10,231 nt of DNA from JANYJJ01 sp038241115 (lineage in GTDB: Bacteria > Pseudomonadota > Gammaproteobacteria > Burkholderiales > Burkholderiaceae_C). The stretch is taken from NCBI GenBank assembly GCA_038241115.1, contig JBBRGA010000124.1, forward strand, positions 1 to 10,231, in the 5' to 3' direction. The position numbers and the translations under genes were made by a program. This document shows, piece by piece, positions 7,240 through 10,231 of this stretch (positions are counted from its first letter, which is position 1; each line of letters begins with the position of its first letter). The notes under the pieces are model-generated. The model did no database searches. It was not told where the DNA came from and saw only the letters and a program-made list of their open reading frames with translations.

Positions 7240-8580
7240 CTACCGAGGCCGCAAATCAAACACGCGCTTGGCCTTGCCGACCAAAGTGCGCTCTATCGAA
7301 TCGGGTGACATCACCAGCACGCGTGTTGACACACCCACCAAAGTTTTGATGCGGTCTTGCGCCCAGCCCGCGATCTCGCGGCGCTGCTCGTCGCTGACGG
7401 CGGCAGCGCCTGGTTGTAACTCGCAGCGCACTTCCACTTCGTCCAGCAAGCCGTCTCGGCTGACGTGAATTTGGTACTGCCCTGACAGGTGTTCGTGTTG
7501 CAACACGATCTCTTCAATCTGCGTGGGGAACACATTCACGCCGCGGATGATCAGCATGTCGTCGGTGCGCCCGACGATCTTGCTCATGCGTCGGAACGAG
7601 CGCGAGGTGGGCGGCAGCAAGCGTGCCAAATCTCGCGTGCGGTAGCGAATCATCGGCAGCGCTTCTTTGGTCAATGAAGTAAAAACCAATTCGCCCTCTT
7701 GCCCGTCCGGCAAAACTGCGCCGGTGTCGGGGTCGATGATCTCGGCCAAGAAGTGGTCTTCCCAGATGACGGGGCCGTCTTTGCTCTCAACACACTCACT
7801 CGCCACGCCCGGTCCCATGATTTCAGACAGACCGTAAATGTCGACCGCGTCGATGCCCGAGGCACCTTCAATCTCGCGGCGCATGGCCTCGGTCCAGGGC
7901 TCGGCACCGAAGATGCCAATCTTCAACGACGTCTGTTTGGGGTCGATGCCCTGGCGCGCCAATTCTTCCAAAATCACCTGCATGTAGGAAGGCGTGACCA
8001 TGATGATGCGCGGCTTGAAATCGCAGATGAGTTGCACCTGTTTTTCGGTTTGTCCGCCCGACATCGGGATCACCGTGCAGCCCAATTTTTCGGCGCCGTA
8101 GTGAGCGCCCAAGCCGCCGGTGAACAGGCCGTAGCCATAAGAAATTTGAATCAGGTCGCCGCGCCGCCCACCTGCTGCACGGATGGAGCGCGCCACCAGA
8201 TGCGCCCAGTTGTCGATGTCGTTTTGGGTATAGCCCACGACCGTGGGTTTGCCGGTGGTGCCCGAGGACGCATGCACACGCACCACTTGTTCGCGCGGCA
8301 CTGCGAACATGCCGAAAGGGTAGTTGGCGCGCAGGTCGCTTTTCACGGTGAAGGGAAAGCGCGACAGGTCTGACAGTTGCTTCAAATCGTCGGGTTGAAC
8401 GCCTGCTGCGTCGAACGCCTGGCGGTAGTGCGCCACGTTCTCATAAGCGTGCGCCAGGGTGTGACGCAGGCGCTTGAGTTGCAGCGCTTCGATCTCGTCG
8501 CGACTGGCGGTTTCGATCGGCTCCAGCTCGTAGCGCGAAGGACTGCGATTCAAGTTATTCAAGGGCATGTTCAAGAGCAT
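7240..8580 (-). CDS. paaK: PaaK, phenylacetate-CoA ligase
   Basis: PaaK activates phenylacetate with ATP and CoA to phenylacetyl-CoA, AMP and pyrophosphate, the entry step of the pathway. The 446-residue protein (E. coli about 437) is an ANL adenylating enzyme. The P-loop-like motif is ASSGTTGKPT (104-113). YGLSE (249-253), YRTRD (313-317), the hinge region VGRTDDM (336-342), RGVNVFP (346-352) and the C-terminal lysine motif GKAKRV (435-440) follow. The start at 8580 has an ACAGG about five bases upstream and overlaps the paaI stop by ten bases. The internal ATG at 8568 lacks such a site but is closer to the usual N-terminus. The reading frame stays open further upstream into paaI, which is not coding in this frame. 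Confidence 0.97.
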   Translation of the reverse strand: MLLNMPLNNLNRSPSRYELEPIETASRDEIEALQLKRLRHTLAHAYENVAHYRQAFDAAGVQPDDLKQLSDLSRFPFTVKSDLRANYPFGMFAVPREQVVRVHASSGTTGKPTVVGYTQNDIDNWAHLVARSIRAAGGRRGDLIQISYGYGLFTGGLGAHYGAEKLGCTVIPMSGGQTEKQVQLICDFKPRIIMVTPSYMQVILEELARQGIDPKQTSLKIGIFGAEPWTEAMRREIEGASGIDAVDIYGLSEIMGPGVASECVESKDGPVIWEDHFLAEIIDPDTGAVLPDGQEGELVFTSLTKEALPMIRYRTRDLARLLPPTSRSFRRMSKIVGRTDDMLIIRGVNVFPTQIEEIVLQHEHLSGQYQIHVSRDGLLDEVEVRCELQPGAAAVSDEQRREIAGWAQDRIKTLVGVSTRVLVMSPDSIERTLVGKAKRVFDLRPR

Positions 8581-9008
8581 GTGAACCTGTCTTTCATGCG
8601 GTGCGAGCGGCCGCGAAAAGTGGCAACCACTTGATTGTTTTGATTGCGCACCATCGCGTCGTAAACACCGGTGTTGCCCTTCAACGCCACCTCCACCGCT
8701 TCGGCAGTGAGCACATCGCCCAGCAACGCCGACGTCACGAAGTCGGTGCTCAAACCCGATGCCAGCGTGAGAAGGTTGCGCGAATTGCAGGCAAACGCGA
8801 AGGCAGTGTCGGCCAGCGTGGTGATCAGGCCGCCGTGGCACACATCGGCGCCGTTCAGCATGTCTTCGCGCACCCGCATCGTCACCGTGGCACTGCCTGG
8901 GCTGATGTGCTCGATGTGCATGCCCAAGGCCGCGCTGGCGCGATCTTGCGCGAACATGACTTGGCTCACGTGGTCGGCGAGTTGTTGAGGAGTCAGGTGG
9001 TCGAGCAT
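8571..9008 (-). CDS. paaI: PaaI, hotdog-fold acyl-CoA thioesterase
   Basis: PaaI is a hydroxyphenylacetyl-CoA thioesterase that releases CoA from dead-end or reactive intermediates, and so protects the cell's CoA pool. The 145-residue single hotdog domain shows the family signature NGADVCHGGLITTLADTAFAFAC, with HGG at 58-60 and the catalytic-type Asp67. It lies 22 bp behind paaG and overlaps the start of paaK by ten bases, so it is almost certainly in the same transcript. No strong Shine-Dalgarno precedes the ATG; translation may depend on paaG. The length fits the family (about 140 residues). Confidence 0.95.
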   Translation of the reverse strand: MLDHLTPQQLADHVSQVMFAQDRASAALGMHIEHISPGSATVTMRVREDMLNGADVCHGGLITTLADTAFAFACNSRNLLTLASGLSTDFVTSALLGDVLTAEAVEVALKGNTGVYDAMVRNQNNQVVATFRGRSHRMKDRFTCS

Positions 9009-9030
9009 GAGCGTCGTTGGGGATCAGAGA

Positions 9031-9846
9031 TCAACGGTCAGAGAACACAGGCGCGCGCTTCGCCTGAAACGCTGCCACGCCTTCTTGGTAGTCGTGTGCA
9101 AAGCCCAACGCGCTTTGCGTTTTGGCTTCTTGCTCCAATGCGGCCTCCAAGTCCATGTGGGCCGCGGCTGCGAACGCATGGCGTGTGGCAACCAAGGCTG
9201 CGGTCGGCATCGCGGCGAGCTTGTTGGCCAGCGTTTGCACTTCCAGCATCAGCGTGTCAGCGGGTACGCATTTCCAAATCAATCCCATGCGTTCGGCGTC
9301 AGCGGCGCTGAGCTTGTCGCCGGTGAAAGCCAGGCCCATGGCGCAGGCGCGGCCCACCAAACGCGGCAGCAACCAAGTGCCGCCCGTGTCAGGGATCAAG
9401 CCGATCTTGCTGAACGCCTGAATGAAGCTGGCGTTGTCCGCCGCCACGACCATGTCGCACGCAAGTGCGAAATTGGCCCCCGCTCCGGCTGCCACACCGT
9501 TCACTGCTGCGATCAACGGCACCGGCATGCTGCGCATTCGCGCCAGCAGCGGGGCGTAGTGAAGGTCCAGCACGCCTCGCAGATTCACCGCCGCTGCGCC
9601 GGATGTGGTGTCTGACGCGGTTGGGCTCGCTACCGCCGGATCCGTCAAATCCTGCCCGGCACAAAACCCACGGCCCGCACCGGTGATCACCACACAGCGC
9701 ACCTCGGTGTTGGCGGCGGCCTGGTTCAGCGCGCCCATCAGTGACAGATGCATTTCGCCTGTAAAACTGTTCAAGGCCAGCGGCCGGTTCAGCGTGAGCG
9801 TGAGCACGGCGGCAGACTGCGACAACAAAACCAGCGTTTCAGACAT
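9031..9846 (-). CDS. paaG: PaaG, 1,2-epoxyphenylacetyl-CoA isomerase
   Basis: PaaG, a crotonase-family enzyme, rearranges the ring epoxide to the seven-membered oxepin-CoA; it can also shift double bonds later in the pathway. The 271-residue protein has the oxyanion-hole segments GRGFCAGQDL (58-67) and NGVAAGAGANFALACD (116-131). It also has GLIPDTGGTWLLPR with Asp153, the residue equivalent to the catalytic Asp of E. coli PaaG. These matches favour PaaG over the sister hydratase PaaF. A Ser/Thr/Ala-rich stretch (about 70-86) makes it slightly longer than E. coli PaaG. The start at 9846 is preceded by GGAG five bases upstream. An in-frame extension to 9978 would cross the promoter and operator and is rejected. 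It is the first gene of the operon. Confidence 0.95.
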   Translation of the reverse strand: MSETLVLLSQSAAVLTLTLNRPLALNSFTGEMHLSLMGALNQAAANTEVRCVVITGAGRGFCAGQDLTDPAVASPTASDTTSGAAAVNLRGVLDLHYAPLLARMRSMPVPLIAAVNGVAAGAGANFALACDMVVAADNASFIQAFSKIGLIPDTGGTWLLPRLVGRACAMGLAFTGDKLSAADAERMGLIWKCVPADTLMLEVQTLANKLAAMPTAALVATRHAFAAAAHMDLEAALEQEAKTQSALGFAHDYQEGVAAFQAKRAPVFSDR

Positions 9847-9877
9847 GGGCACTCCGTGTTCACTCACCGCGTTGTCT

Positions 9878-9891
9878 ACCGACCGGTCGGT
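9878..9891. promoter_or_regulatory. Perfect 14-bp palindromic operator, probable PaaR site
   Basis: ACCGACCGGTCGGT reads the same on both strands. It lies directly downstream of the -10 hexamer, over the predicted transcription start, where a bound repressor would block initiation. As I recall, TetR-type PaaR proteins of Burkholderia and relatives bind sites of the ACCGACCGGTCGGT kind. The TetR gene at 2637-3257 is the likely partner. Only isolated half-sites occur elsewhere in the window. Confidence 0.82.
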
Positions 9892-9893
9892 CA

Positions 9894-9922
9894 ATGATAA
9901 ATGCGCTCTAGGCCGATTGCAA
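9894..9922 (-). promoter_or_regulatory. Sigma70-like promoter of the paa operon
   Basis: On the minus strand, TTGCAA (9922-9917) and TATCAT (9899-9894) are separated by 17 bases, the optimal spacing. Matches to consensus are four of six at -35 and five of six at -10. The start point would fall near 9887, inside the operator. The predicted 5' leader to paaG is about 40 bases. Confidence 0.65.
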
Positions 9923-10144
9923 GCCCGCTCTTCTCCACGCGTGCAGCCCGATGGAAGTGAAGACGTATCGACGCCCACGCCGACTTCGCCTTACATTTAA
10001 AGCGAAAGTTTCCTGACGCGAGTGCTGTTTGTTGCGTGAAGAATGCTCATAGGACAGCGCCTCGAGGGTCGAAATCGGCAGATTGCTCTGCGGTTTGTGT
10101 CGGCTGAGCAACTGTCGTGTCGACCAAAAACAGGAGAACTCGAA
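9900..10144. other. Intergenic region between the paa operon and the divergent right-edge gene
   Basis: Apart from the paa promoter at its left end and the ribosome binding site at its right end, I see no gene here. A short perfect hairpin (GCAGA, loop TTGC, TCTGC at 10078-10091) is the only dyad of note. No convincing -35/-10 pair for the plus-strand gene was found, though one must lie in or near this stretch. Minus-strand reading frames here lack ribosome binding sites and recognisable protein sequence. Confidence 0.5.
10132..10136 (+). promoter_or_regulatory. Ribosome binding site of the right-edge gene
   Basis: AGGAG lies eight bases before the ATG at 10145-10147. It decides that start over the in-frame ATG six bases later. 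Confidence 0.7.
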
Positions 10145-10231
10145 ATGGCCATGGACCGCCTGCGGGGCGAAACCCAGGACATGCATCGGCATGTCGAAAG
10201 CGCAATTGACATGAATGCGTTTTGCGCCGAT
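10145..10231 (+). CDS. Start of a plus-strand gene, possible heme oxygenase (29 residues visible)
   Basis: A frame open to the right edge begins with ATG after a good AGGAG. The visible peptide includes LRGETQDMHRHVESAIDM (6-23). The pattern LR-x-x-T-x-x-x-H-x-x-x-E resembles the first helix of bacterial heme oxygenases, where the histidine is the proximal heme ligand; here this would be His14. Such genes, often paired with a bacteriophytochrome, make biliverdin from heme. Only 29 residues are present, so the family call is a guess; that a gene starts here is more secure. It is transcribed away from the paa operon and is probably unrelated to it. Confidence 0.5.
   Translation, partial: MAMDRLRGETQDMHRHVESAIDMNAFCAD

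Noticed and set aside
8581..8841. N-terminal extension of the PaaK frame into paaI
   Set aside because: The extra residues are low-complexity and unrelated to PaaK. PaaI is well supported in the other frame, and an SD-like ACAGG marks the start at 8580.
9847..9978. N-terminal extension of PaaG by 44 residues
   Set aside because: It would be encoded across the promoter and operator, and the family N-terminus fits the ATG at 9846, which has its own GGAG.
9908..10212. Small minus-strand open frames upstream of paaG
   Set aside because: They have no ribosome binding site and no recognisable sequence, and they overlap the start of the plus-strand gene at 10145.

Overview
This window holds most of a phenylacetate (paa) degradation operon on the minus strand, read from right to left. 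The high G+C, the strong third-position GC bias, the protein sequences and the gene order suggest a betaproteobacterium of the Burkholderiales, probably Comamonadaceae-like. That placement is inference from sequence style, not from a marker gene.

Layout in the direction of transcription (9922 down to 1): a sigma70-like promoter with a perfect 14-bp TetR-type operator sits just upstream of paaG. Then follow paaG (isomerase), paaI (thioesterase), paaK (phenylacetate-CoA ligase), paaA, paaB, paaC, paaD and paaE (multicomponent epoxidase with its assembly factor and reductase), a TetR-family regulator (probably PaaR), a periplasmic substrate-binding protein of the branched-chain amino acid ABC type, a strong hairpin terminator, and the first 400 codons of paaZ, which runs off the left edge. 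No antisense gene is credible here; the long plus-strand reading frames are composition shadows. The paaZ frame is open at the window edge and was confirmed by direct translation of 1202 down to 3.

How the genes work together: PaaK activates phenylacetate to phenylacetyl-CoA. PaaABCE epoxidises the aromatic ring, and PaaD matures the complex. PaaG converts the epoxide to the oxepin-CoA. PaaZ hydrolyses the oxepin ring and oxidises the resulting aldehyde. PaaI removes CoA from dead-end or toxic thioesters. The TetR protein probably represses the operon until phenylacetyl-CoA accumulates. The beta-oxidation genes paaF, paaH and paaJ, needed to finish the pathway, are not in the window. Tight junctions (ATGA between paaA and paaB; TGATG at paaB/paaC and paaC/paaD) indicate translational coupling inside the epoxidase block.

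At the right edge a plus-strand gene with a good ribosome binding site begins at 10145. Its 29 visible residues resemble the N-terminus of a bacterial heme oxygenase, but the evidence is thin. The region between it and paaG (9847-10144) holds the paa promoter and operator.

The window is largely a known catabolic operon. I found no undescribed system. The points worth a second look are the terminator placed in front of paaZ, the duplicated sequence beside it, the orphan binding protein, the PaaB N-terminal extension, and small repeats in or between genes.
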